From Lachnospiraceae bacterium (GTDB lineage: Bacteria; Bacillota; Clostridia; Lachnospirales; Lachnospiraceae), in the NCBI GenBank assembly GCA_017621075.1, contig JAGATV010000028.1, positions 1 to 39,855 of the forward strand: 39,855 nt of DNA. The letters run 5' to 3'. Positions 7,934-15,697 of the stretch are shown here, piece after piece. The position numbers were made by a program, and so were the translations under genes. How positions within the stretch are numbered: position 1 is the stretch's first letter; each line of letters opens with the position of its first letter. The notes beneath the pieces were generated by a model that searched no databases, was not told the origin of the DNA, and saw nothing but the letters and a program-made list of their open reading frames with translations.

Positions 7934-8603
7934 TGATGACCTCCAGGGAATATCCCACGCCGCGGGTGGCTTTGATGGCAATGTCAGCATCCAGTGCTGA
8001 CAGTTTTTTGCGCAGATAGGAAAGGTAGACCCATACCACACTATTTTCGGTATCGCTGTTAAAGCCCCATATCTTATCCATGAACTGTTCAGCGGAGATC
8101 ACCTGCTTTGGGTTTACCATGAGCATCTCCATCATCTGGAATTCTTTTCCGCTCAGCTTAAAGGAAGCCTTGGGGCCGGACATCAGGTAGGTGGTGCGGT
8201 CCAGGGTAATGTTGCCGAAGGTAAGGACAGGGTCTGAGACCTCGCTCTGCCGCCTGGTCATGGCACGGATGCGTGCCAACAGTTCTTTCATGGCAAAAGG
8301 TTTGGTCAGGTAATCGTCGGCACCGCTGTCCAGTCCTGTCACCCGGTCATCGATCTCTGCCTTGGCGGTGAGCATCAGAATGGGCACGGAAATGCCCAGG
8401 GCACGGACCTTTTTTAGTACCGTGATGCCGTCCAGCCCGGGCATCATGATATCCAGAATGGCACCGTCATAGATACCGGCCTGCAGGTAGTCAAGGGCAT
8501 CCTGTCCGTTATAGACGGCATCTACGGAATAGTTGTTGTGCTTCAGCACTGTTACGAGGGCGCGGGATAATTCTTTTTCGTCTTCTGCAAGGAGTAATCG
8601 CAT
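7926..8603 (-). CDS. OmpR/PhoB-family response regulator
   Basis: This 225-residue regulator has a receiver domain (acidic pair E7-D8, phospho-acceptor D51 in ILDIMMPG, K101 in LTKPF) and a C-terminal winged helix (about 130-222) with the recognition-helix region VVWVYLSYLRKKL. It is the first gene of the minus-strand operon regulator-kinase-VTC-DUF4956-lipoprotein. A TTTAAGG direct repeat sits 18 bp upstream of a TATAAA -10 element before it, and again before the VTC gene. This suggests autoregulation plus control of the downstream genes. Confidence 0.95.
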   Translation of the reverse strand: MRLLLAEDEKELSRALVTVLKHNNYSVDAVYNGQDALDYLQAGIYDGAILDIMMPGLDGITVLKKVRALGISVPILMLTAKAEIDDRVTGLDSGADDYLTKPFAMKELLARIRAMTRRQSEVSDPVLTFGNITLDRTTYLMSGPKASFKLSGKEFQMMEMLMVNPKQVISAEQFMDKIWGFNSDTENSVVWVYLSYLRKKLSALDADIAIKATRGVGYSLEVIND

Positions 8604-8624
8604 AGAGGTTCCTTTCTGTAGCTA

Positions 8625-8666
8625 TTTATAAGGATAATAGCTCTTTTTCCTTAAATGAACCTTAAA
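8625..8666 (-). promoter_or_regulatory. Promoter and operator of the two-component operon
   Basis: Two TTTAAGG heptamers with 11-bp spacing (8649-8666) take the place of a -35 element. After an 18-bp spacer comes TATAAA (8625-8630). A 6-bp inverted repeat GCTATT/AATAGC (8621-8641) surrounds the -10. The arrangement is that of a class II activator site for an OmpR-type regulator. Confidence 0.6.
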
Positions 8667-8698
8667 GTTACTATCACTGTAGCATTGTCATTGTCCGG

Positions 8699-8727
8699 TT
8701 GCAAGAACATTTCAGAGGAATTATAAT
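8699..8727 (+). promoter_or_regulatory. Promoter for the arginase-family gene
   Basis: TTGCAA (8699-8704), a 17-bp spacer and a perfect TATAAT (8722-8727). It points away from the two-component operon and gives a leader of about 50 bases before the ATG at 8785. Confidence 0.65.
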
Positions 8728-8784
8728 GAAACGGCAGAGTGAAAAAGAAAGCAAAAAGGGAAAATCCCGGAAAGGCAGGAACGG

Positions 8785-9555
8785 ATGCGGGAGAGCGGGC
8801 AAAAGGTACAGGATGTCCTACTGGACTTCACACATACTTATGCAAAGGGGTGGATAAAAGCCCATGGGGGGCTGTTATATCTGGACTGTTCCGATATAGA
8901 GGGGACGGATATGTATTGTACGCCGGAGGCGGAACAGGAACTGAAAAAGCGGCTGGAGCCCTATCCTGTGACAGGGATTCATTTTCTGGACTCCGGTAAT
9001 TATCATTATATGAGCAGACTGTTTTTGCAGAAGATCCACAGGCCCTATCAGTTGGTGATGTTTGACAATCATACAGATATGCAGCCTACGATGATACCGG
9101 AGCTGATGAGCTGCGGTGCCTGGGCCATGCAGGTCCTTAAGGAAGAGGAATGTCTGGAAAAACTATTCCTGATAGGCCCCACACAGAAATCTTTGGAGGA
9201 GATTCCTGTCACAGAGCTTGCAGGGGACAGGGCAGAGAAACTGGTGTGCATCAGCAGGGAAGATTCCGTTTACCATAAATTAAGTCAGCTGGATCCCCAT
9301 ATCCCGGTGTATTTTTCGGTAGACAAGGATGTGTTGTCTGAAGAATTTGCCCGTACCAACTGGGATCAGGGACAGATGACATTATCCATGCTGCAGGAGA
9401 TCCTTTTGTGGATCTGTGACCAAAATGAGGTACTGGGTGTGGATATCTGCGGGGAATTGCCCCAAGCTCCCTCCTGGGAGGAGGCCCGGGTGCGGCAGAT
9501 CAATGAAGCAACAGACGAAGAATTGTACAATTTTTTTAAAAAAGTGCTTACATAA
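8785..9555 (+). CDS. Arginase/agmatinase-family (ureohydrolase) protein
   Basis: A 256-residue protein with the metal-site motifs of the ureohydrolase fold: FDNHTDMQ (the DxHxD motif, residues ~93-100), SVDKDVLS (SxDxDxxD-like), and GVDICGE near the C-terminus. It is somewhat shorter than true arginases (about 300 residues), and the motifs are diverged. The substrate, probably a guanidino or amidino compound, cannot be named. AAAGGCAGGA stands before the ATG at 8785, and no upstream in-frame start extends the domain. It stands alone behind its own promoter. No arginine or polyamine genes lie nearby. Confidence 0.75.
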   Translation: MRESGQKVQDVLLDFTHTYAKGWIKAHGGLLYLDCSDIEGTDMYCTPEAEQELKKRLEPYPVTGIHFLDSGNYHYMSRLFLQKIHRPYQLVMFDNHTDMQPTMIPELMSCGAWAMQVLKEEECLEKLFLIGPTQKSLEEIPVTELAGDRAEKLVCISREDSVYHKLSQLDPHIPVYFSVDKDVLSEEFARTNWDQGQMTLSMLQEILLWICDQNEVLGVDICGELPQAPSWEEARVRQINEATDEELYNFFKKVLT

Positions 9556-9653
9556 AAAAATTTTTTCTGTTAGAATCCTATTGAGATGTAAGTCCGGCAT
9601 ATAGAATGCGTGTAATCTGGAAGCAGTGAAGCTGCTGAGGTTATGCGCATTTT

Positions 9654-11003
9654 TTGTGTGCCGTTCCCTGTATCATTTCACTGCTGGTAGGCGCACTCTA
9701 CAATATCGTCGACCAGATTTTTATTGCAAATGCCACATATCTGGGTTCCTATGGCAATGCAGCCAATACGGTGGTATTTCCTTTGACGGTCATCGCCCTT
9801 GCCATCGCCGTGATGATCGGCGACGGATGTTGTGCTTTTGTAAGCTTAAGTCTTGGAAAAAAGGAATCGCAGAATGCGAAGAAGAGTGTGGGCAATTCGG
9901 TGGTATTGACCATAGTAAGCAGCCTGATCTTGTGTGCTGTCTATCTGATCTTCAGGGATCGGATCATTGCCATGTTCGGTGGGACTGTGAATGCGGAAAC
10001 GTTTTATCACTCGCAGGAATATTTCTTTTATATTTCTCTGGGATTGCCATTCTATATGTTTGGTCAGGCTATGAATCCGATCATTCGCGCTGACGGGAAT
10101 CCGAAATTTGCGATGCTTTCCACACTGGCAGGTGCGCTCATCAACATCATTCTCGATCCCATATTCATTTTTGTGTTTGAATGGGGAATGATGGGAGCTG
10201 CAGTCGCCACGGTGATCGGTCAGTTTGCCACGGCAGGGTTGGCGGTCTGGTATCTTGTAAATATGAAACTGGTAAAGCCCGGAAAAGAGGATTATATCAT
10301 CAGTCGGCAGGTTATCTGCAAAACCCTGTTGCTTGGCGCCTGCAGTTTCCTTTCTCAGATCTCACTGGTAGCCGCAATGGCGGCGATCAATAATATGATC
10401 CGCAAATACGGTGCCCTTGACCCCGTGTTCGGGCAGGAACAGTATGCACAGATTCCCATGGCGGTAGTGGGCATCGTAATGAAATTCTTCCAGATCGTGA
10501 TTTCCATTGTGGTGGGTATGGCTGCCGGATGCATTCCCATTGTAGGCTATAATATGGGGGCAGGGTTAAAGCAGAGAGTAAAGAGTCTGTTTACGAAATT
10601 GTTACTGGCGGAAGCCGGTGTGGGTGCTGTGGCATTTGTGATTGTCGAGGGATTCCCCGGGAAGCTGATCGCGATCTTCGGCGCAGCAAATGAAAGCATC
10701 TACTATACGGATTTTGCGGTAAAGGCATTTCGGATCTATCTTTGCATGATCCTGCTTGCCTGTGTGAACAAAGCATGTTTCATCTTTCTACAGGCAATGG
10801 GAAAGGCCGCGGCATCCACAATGCTTTCCATGGTGCGGGAAATCGTATTTGGCGTTGGGTTTGCATTGCTCCTCCCCCTATTCTGGGGGTTGGACGGCGT
10901 ACTGTACTCCATGCCTGTATCAGATGTATTGACTTTTGTCGTGGCAGCCTTTTTGATCGGCCGGACATATCGGGAACTGAATGGCTATTTGGAGCGGCAG
11001 TAA
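9654..11003 (+). CDS. MATE-family efflux transporter, damaged 5' end
   Basis: A 12-helix MATE (MepA/NorM-like) transporter that exports drugs or cations using the Na+ or H+ gradient. Its family-typical first helix (AVPCIISLLVGALYN) is present, as are ADGNPKFAM and the repeated half (GYNMGAG). The frame has no ATG or ribosome site at its start; only TTG at 9654 is available. The missing N-terminal piece (KLLRLCA) is readable in another frame just upstream (9629-9649). TTATGCGCA and TTGTGTGCC stand 13 bases apart, which suggests a 13-bp tandem duplication that shifted the frame. The remaining 449 codons are intact, so damage is recent or expression uses TTG. The gene ends inside the convergent cellulase gene. 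Confidence 0.8.
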   Translation: MCAVPCIISLLVGALYNIVDQIFIANATYLGSYGNAANTVVFPLTVIALAIAVMIGDGCCAFVSLSLGKKESQNAKKSVGNSVVLTIVSSLILCAVYLIFRDRIIAMFGGTVNAETFYHSQEYFFYISLGLPFYMFGQAMNPIIRADGNPKFAMLSTLAGALINIILDPIFIFVFEWGMMGAAVATVIGQFATAGLAVWYLVNMKLVKPGKEDYIISRQVICKTLLLGACSFLSQISLVAAMAAINNMIRKYGALDPVFGQEQYAQIPMAVVGIVMKFFQIVISIVVGMAAGCIPIVGYNMGAGLKQRVKSLFTKLLLAEAGVGAVAFVIVEGFPGKLIAIFGAANESIYYTDFAVKAFRIYLCMILLACVNKACFIFLQAMGKAAASTMLSMVREIVFGVGFALLLPLFWGLDGVLYSMPVSDVLTFVVAAFLIGRTYRELNGYLERQ

Positions 11004-12268
11004 TCCCGGAACCATTTTCCGGATTCGTTCAGGTCATCTTCCGTCCAGTCGGAGGTCCTGCTGCTGTTGGCCTTGAATACGCTGCTGCTCTCGCTCTTGT
11101 TGGCCAGATTCCAGCAGAAGAAGCTGACATTATGCTTCTCGATCAGCTCCATCCACTTGCCGGCGGAATCATAGTCCAGGGCACCGTTCCCGGAGGCGTC
11201 GCAGATACCGAACTCGCTGATGAAAACGGGCAGACCGTTGGAAACACAGGTGTCCAGACGGTTCCGCAGGTCGTCCTTATGAGTTCCTGCATAGAAGTGA
11301 AGGGTGTACATGATATTGTCATAGTCCAGAGGATCAGAAGCAGCCTGGTCGATATTCTGGCTCCAGGTAGGGGAGCCTACTAAGATGATGGCATCGCTGT
11401 CGTTCTCGCGTATCACGGGGATCACTTCTTCCGCATAAGATTTTACACTGCTCCAGGTAGCGTAGCCGTTGGGCTCGTTGCAGATCTCATAAAGCACATT
11501 GTCATAATCTGCATATGTGGAGGACATTTCCTGAAAAAAGTCGATGGCATCCGATTTATATACGTTGGGGTCCTGATCCTGCAGGATATGCCAGTCGATA
11601 ATGACATACATTCCCAGATCGGTGGCGTAATCCACACCGTTTTGGACTAACGTCTTTAAGTCGTCTTTGTTGCCGCCGGTACAATAGCCGTTATATTCTG
11701 CGGTGTACATTGCGATGCGGACACAGTTGGTATTCCAGTCATCCCGAAGGGTGCGGAAGGAATCTTTATTGACATACTGCGGGAACCAGCCGATGCCGTG
11801 AGTGGACATACCGTAGAGCTGGAAAGGATCTCCGTTCTGGTCCACCAAAGAAGAACCGTCTACTCTGAGAGCGCCATGTATGCCTACCGGGGTAGAATCC
11901 TTGGGAGCAATGGGCTTGGGCGCAGTAGTGGGCGCAGGAGCCTGCGTAGGTGCAGGTGTGACGGTTTCGGACGGTGCCGTGGCAGGTGCGGGTGTGATTT
12001 CAGGTGATGGGGAAACCTCCGGTACGGGTGTGGTTTCGCCGGATGGGGTAGGGTTGGTGATCAAGGTGTTATCCTCCTTTTGGTTTGCAGATTGGGAGTT
12101 CTCAGTCAGAACACTGTTTTCGGACAGCGCAATGTGTACGGCCTCAGCTTCTTTGGCTGACAGGGGAGTACCCTCCAGAATGGTCACGGAATCCGGCAGG
12201 CCGGCACAGGCGCACAGCATTAGAGTAAGCAGTATGAAAAGTGGTAAGATCCGAAGTTTCAATCTCAT
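10985..12268 (-). CDS. Secreted GH5 endo-glucanase (cellulase), lipoprotein
   Basis: A 427-residue protein. The signal peptide has a lipobox-type Cys at residue 19 or 21, then a low-complexity region, then a Thr/Pro/Ala-rich linker (about 72-122) and a glycoside hydrolase family 5 domain (about 130-425). The acid/base Glu is E265 in CNEPNG and the nucleophile is E352 in FISEFG. DWHIL and YTLHFYAG match other conserved active-site strands. It should cleave beta-1,4-glucans at the cell surface. The 3' end overlaps the end of the convergent MATE gene by 19 bases. The -10/-35 are clear at 12341-12369. A GH3 beta-glucosidase that could finish the digestion is about 9 kb away. Confidence 0.93.
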   Translation of the reverse strand: MRLKLRILPLFILLTLMLCACAGLPDSVTILEGTPLSAKEAEAVHIALSENSVLTENSQSANQKEDNTLITNPTPSGETTPVPEVSPSPEITPAPATAPSETVTPAPTQAPAPTTAPKPIAPKDSTPVGIHGALRVDGSSLVDQNGDPFQLYGMSTHGIGWFPQYVNKDSFRTLRDDWNTNCVRIAMYTAEYNGYCTGGNKDDLKTLVQNGVDYATDLGMYVIIDWHILQDQDPNVYKSDAIDFFQEMSSTYADYDNVLYEICNEPNGYATWSSVKSYAEEVIPVIRENDSDAIILVGSPTWSQNIDQAASDPLDYDNIMYTLHFYAGTHKDDLRNRLDTCVSNGLPVFISEFGICDASGNGALDYDSAGKWMELIEKHNVSFFCWNLANKSESSSVFKANSSRTSDWTEDDLNESGKWFRDYCRSK

Positions 12269-12340
12269 GGCAAATCCTTTCTAAAGGGAGAATCCTTTTG
12301 GAACGTTCCTGGCAAGATGCGTTCAAACCCTGTTAAATCC

Positions 12341-12369
12341 ATTATAGAGGGAATACCGGATAAATGCAA
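12341..12369 (-). promoter_or_regulatory. Promoter for the GH5 gene
   Basis: On the minus strand: TTGCAT (12364-12369), a 17-bp spacer and a perfect TATAAT (12341-12346), about 70 bp before the start codon at 12268. Confidence 0.7.
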
Positions 12370-12388
12370 GCGGAACACGGTTCTTTCA

Positions 12389-12417
12389 TTGCATAAACGG
12401 GCTGTGTATGATAGGAT
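12389..12417 (+). promoter_or_regulatory. Promoter for the RsmF-type gene
   Basis: TTGCAT (12389-12394), a 17-bp spacer and TAGGAT (12412-12417), then about 35 bases to the ATG with GGAGGG just before it. It is divergent from the GH5 promoter; the two -35 elements are about 20 bp apart. Confidence 0.55.
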
Positions 12418-12452
12418 GATTTTGACAGAGAGAATGATCACGGAGGGACGTT

Positions 12453-13772
12453 ATGCTGCCGGAACTTTTTTTAAAGCGGATGGAAGGAATGCTGGGGGAA
12501 GAATATGAGGAATTTGTGAAAAGCCTGGAGAAAGAGCGGTATCAGGCCCTTCGGCGGAATCCTTTGAAGAAGCATGGCGCAGGGGAGCCTGTGCTGCCCT
12601 TTCATCTGACGCCTGTGCCATGGGCAGCAAACGGCTACTATTATGAGAAAGAGGATCAGCCGGGCAGGCACCCGTACCATGATGCGGGGGTATATTATAT
12701 TCAGGAGCCCAGCGCCATGGCGCCTGTGCCCATGTTAAGGGTTCGTCCCGGGGAAAAGATCCTGGATCTGTGTGCGGCGCCGGGCGGTAAGAGCACCCAG
12801 ATCGCGGCTGATATGAAGGGACAGGGACTTCTGATCGCCAACGAGATCCATCCGGCCAGGGCAAAGATCCTTTCGGAAAATATAGAGCGTATGGGTGTGG
12901 TGAATGCCTGTGTGACTAATGAGACCCCCGCCCGGCTGGCGGAAAGTTTCCCGGAATATTTTGACCGTATCCTGGTGGATGCCCCCTGCTCCGGGGAGGG
13001 AATGTTCCGAAAGAACGAGAATGCCTGTGAGGAATGGAGCCCGGAAAATGTGGAATTCTGTGCCGCACGGCAGGACGAGATCCTTAGCTGTGCGGCAAAG
13101 ATGCTGGTTCCAGGAGGCAGGATCGTATATTCTACCTGTACCTTTGCACCACAGGAGGATGAGGGCAGCGTGGAGAGATTTCTTGAGAGGCATCCGGAAT
13201 TTACCCAGAGGGAAGCAAAGAGGCTGTGGCCCCACAAGGTAAAAGGCGAGGGACATTTTGCTGCAGTGCTGGAGAAAGCGGGGCAGCTTTGCCAGGGCTA
13301 TGACAGGGAAGCGTTGTGCGGTACAGAAAAAGGGATGTTGGAAAAACAGCCGGCGGAATATCTGGATTTTGTGAAAGAAACTTTGCAGGCAGGGGTGCCG
13401 GAAGAACTTCTCCCAGGCGGAAGATACCTTATGTTTGGTGATCATCTGTATCTGATACCAAAGGAGATGCCGGCCCTCAGAGGGCTTAAGGTGCTGCGCC
13501 CCGGACTACAGATCGGGACCTTGAAAAAGAACCGCTTTGAGCCTGCCCATGCCCTGGCACTGGCTCTGGCACCGTCACAGGTAAAGCATGTATGGGAACT
13601 GGATTCTGCGGGGGCCGCGGTGCGGGCCTACCTCAACGGACAGACCTTTCCCGCAGAGGGGGAGAAGGGCTGGTATCTGATCTGTGTGGACGGCTTTGGC
13701 CTTGGATGGGGGAAATTGGCCGGAGGCATCATGAAGAATCATTATCCGAAAGGACTTAGGATCAATCCGTAA
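12453..13772 (+). CDS. NOL1/NOP2/Sun-family rRNA cytosine-C5 methyltransferase (RsmF-type)
   Basis: A 439-residue enzyme. SAM-binding motif I is LDLCAAPGGKST (residues 105-115). The catalytic cysteines are C179 in DAPCSGEG and C229 in YSTCTF, the pair that defines RNA m5C methyltransferases. The C-terminal ~140 residues carry the extra RNA-binding domain of the RsmF/YebU branch (LRPGLQIGTLKKNRFEPAHAL). The target is a cytosine in 16S rRNA by family analogy. It is the first gene of a probable operon with the RluA-type gene 14 bp downstream. Confidence 0.93.
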   Translation: MLPELFLKRMEGMLGEEYEEFVKSLEKERYQALRRNPLKKHGAGEPVLPFHLTPVPWAANGYYYEKEDQPGRHPYHDAGVYYIQEPSAMAPVPMLRVRPGEKILDLCAAPGGKSTQIAADMKGQGLLIANEIHPARAKILSENIERMGVVNACVTNETPARLAESFPEYFDRILVDAPCSGEGMFRKNENACEEWSPENVEFCAARQDEILSCAAKMLVPGGRIVYSTCTFAPQEDEGSVERFLERHPEFTQREAKRLWPHKVKGEGHFAAVLEKAGQLCQGYDREALCGTEKGMLEKQPAEYLDFVKETLQAGVPEELLPGGRYLMFGDHLYLIPKEMPALRGLKVLRPGLQIGTLKKNRFEPAHALALALAPSQVKHVWELDSAGAAVRAYLNGQTFPAEGEKGWYLICVDGFGLGWGKLAGGIMKNHYPKGLRINP

Positions 13773-13786
13773 AGGTGGGAGCAGAC

Positions 13787-14539
13787 ATGACAACGAAGAT
13801 GAGAACAAAGATAATTTACGAAGACAAGGAGATCCTGGTCTGTTATAAACCTGCGGGACTGGCAGTCCAGACCGCCCGGATCGGACAGGCGGACATGGTC
13901 AGTGAACTGAAGAACTATCTGGCGGCATCAGGAGAAAAAAATCCTTATCTGGGACTGGTGCACAGGCTGGATCAGCCGGTGGAAGGACTTTTAGTGTTTG
14001 GCAGGACGAAAGGAGCGGCTGCATCCCTGTCCGGGCAGTTGGAAAAAGGTCTGTTGCATAAACGGTACTATGCCGTAGTTTGTGGAAAACCGGAGCAGAA
14101 AAGCGGGGAATTTGTGGACTATCTGCAAAAGACCCCGGACAATAAGGCCCGGATCGTAACAGAGCAGGTGGATGCGCTGCAGCCACAAGCAGAAGTCTCC
14201 GATGCCAGGAAAGCCGTCCTGCAGTATAATATTGTGCAAAGCCTGGAGGTACAGAGTGTCCACCGCCGGGGCGTGGAATGGATTTCTCTGGCAAAGATCC
14301 ACATTGATACAGGCCGTTTCCACCAGATCCGCGCACAGATGTCCCATGGGGGTCTGCCGCTTTTGGGAGATCAAAAGTACGGGGACGAAGCATCTGTGGG
14401 ATTGAGCGGGCACCTTGGAATAAAAGATGTGGCACTGTGTGCCTGTCAGTTGGATTTTAACCATCCTGTCACGGGAAATGCCATGCATTTTTCGCAGCCG
14501 CCTCAGGGAAAAGCATTTTCTTTTTTCGGAATTTTTTAG
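13787..14539 (+). CDS. RluA-family pseudouridine synthase
   Basis: A 250-residue enzyme that isomerises uridine to pseudouridine in rRNA or tRNA. The catalytic Asp is D62 in VHRLDQPVEGLL. TGRFHQIRAQ and LLGDQKYG are the conserved C-terminal motifs. There is no N-terminal S4 domain, as in the short RluA/RluC-like proteins. The ATG at 13787 was chosen because GGTGGGAG lies 5 bases before it; an upstream GTG at 13775 would overlap that ribosome site. The exact target base is unknown. Confidence 0.92.
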   Translation: MTTKMRTKIIYEDKEILVCYKPAGLAVQTARIGQADMVSELKNYLAASGEKNPYLGLVHRLDQPVEGLLVFGRTKGAAASLSGQLEKGLLHKRYYAVVCGKPEQKSGEFVDYLQKTPDNKARIVTEQVDALQPQAEVSDARKAVLQYNIVQSLEVQSVHRRGVEWISLAKIHIDTGRFHQIRAQMSHGGLPLLGDQKYGDEASVGLSGHLGIKDVALCACQLDFNHPVTGNAMHFSQPPQGKAFSFFGIF

Positions 14540-14592
14540 GAGTCTCTCCACCATACTAATGTTGAAAGGAGGCATGTATGGTGGAGAGACTC
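14540..14592 (+). promoter_or_regulatory. Perfect 17-bp inverted repeat enclosing the start of the AI-2E permease gene
   Basis: GAGTCTCTCCACCATAC (14540-14556) is the exact complement of 14576-14592, separated by a 19-base loop that carries AAAGGAGG. The ATG (14578-14580) and the first four codons are in the 3' arm. In mRNA the start codon would be buried in a stem and the ribosome site exposed in the loop. There is no T run, so it is not a simple terminator. Confidence 0.75.
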
Positions 14593-15633
14593 AAAAGTAA
14601 CAAGCCTTTGATTCTGCTCCTGCTTACGGGGGCAGTATATTTTTTCTTGAAATATCTCACGCCTCTGCTGGCACCGGTGCTGACTGCCATGCTGTTCGTG
14701 ACCATTTTCGGACCTGCTTTGAAAAAGCTTCAGGAGCGGTTCCACATCCACAGGCAGTTGGGAGCGGTGCTGCTGCTTTTTATGGCCGGAACGCTGGTGG
14801 CAGTGCTGATATGGGTGCTGTTTTCCTGGACGGTGGGAAGTCTGCCGGAGTGGGTGGGGAGACTGGAGGCCCTGGAGCAGGAACTGGTGACGGTGGTGCG
14901 GGACCTTTGTGGGACTGTGGGCAATCTGCTGGGGATCGACCATATTTATCTGGAGGAGACGATCCTTAGCGGTATGCAGGAGGGAATGGGCTATTTCCGG
15001 GAGCAGATTCTGCCGGGTATGCTGTCCCAGTCTTTGGAATATGTAAAAGGATTGGGGACAGTGGGAGGTTTCCTGGTCACCTTCCTCATTGCCACGGTGT
15101 TATTGGCAAAGGACTATGACCATATCATGAACCGGATGCTGGAGCGGGAGGAATATCATGTAGTGCTGGAGGTGATCTGCGGACTGATCCGCTATATAGC
15201 CACCTTTGTCAAGGCCCAGCTCATCATTATGAGCATCATTGCGATGACGGCGGCCCTTACTCTGGGGATCGCCGGGGTGCACCACGGGGCGCTCTGGGGT
15301 ATCCTGGCCGGGCTTTTGGATGCTTTTCCTTTTGTGGGGACCGGGATCGTACTGGTGCCTCTTTTGCTGGTACAGCTTTTTTGCGGCAACTACGGACGGG
15401 CTATTGTATGCGCCGTGCTGTATGTGGTCTGCGTGTTCCTGCGGGAAATGCTGGAGCCCAAGCTCATCGGCAGACGTATCGGGGTGACGCCCATTGCCAT
15501 CCTGATCTCTCTGTATGCGGGAATCCGGCTTTTTGGGATCTGGGGCATCATCAAGGGGCCCTTGGGATTTATCCTGATCTATCAGTCCTACAGAAGTATT
15601 CTTCGCAGGTGTGGAAATTCGTTTTCGGATTGA
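14578..15633 (+). CDS. AI-2E family membrane permease
   Basis: A 351-residue membrane protein with seven or eight helices, and an extracellular or cytosolic middle region (about 100-160) between the first three and the last ones. The conserved C-terminal family signature is present (LDAFPFVGTGIVLVP, EPKLIGRRIGVTP). The family includes TqsA, proposed to export autoinducer-2, and Na+/H+ antiporters, so the substrate cannot be told. The start lies in an inverted repeat. The O-antigen-ligase-type gene follows after 64 bp and may share its transcript. Confidence 0.9.
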   Translation: MVERLKSNKPLILLLLTGAVYFFLKYLTPLLAPVLTAMLFVTIFGPALKKLQERFHIHRQLGAVLLLFMAGTLVAVLIWVLFSWTVGSLPEWVGRLEALEQELVTVVRDLCGTVGNLLGIDHIYLEETILSGMQEGMGYFREQILPGMLSQSLEYVKGLGTVGGFLVTFLIATVLLAKDYDHIMNRMLEREEYHVVLEVICGLIRYIATFVKAQLIIMSIIAMTAALTLGIAGVHHGALWGILAGLLDAFPFVGTGIVLVPLLLVQLFCGNYGRAIVCAVLYVVCVFLREMLEPKLIGRRIGVTPIAILISLYAGIRLFGIWGIIKGPLGFILIYQSYRSILRRCGNSFSD

Positions 15634-15697
15634 CAAAAAAAGCGGAAGTGGACTATCATGGAAATATGAAATATGACACAAAAGCGAGAGGAAGCTT

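Noticed and set aside
8726-8857. Alternative ORF starting at the ATG in the promoter before the arginase-type gene
   Set aside because: It is in another frame, overlaps the -10 element and ends after about 43 codons without any domain.
11890-12060. Repeated GCAGGTG-type units seen on the plus strand
   Set aside because: They encode the Thr/Pro/Ala-rich linker of the GH5 protein and are not a DNA repeat element.
12317-12508. 63-residue ORF between the GH5 and RsmF-type genes
   Set aside because: It runs across two good promoters and into the RsmF gene in another frame.
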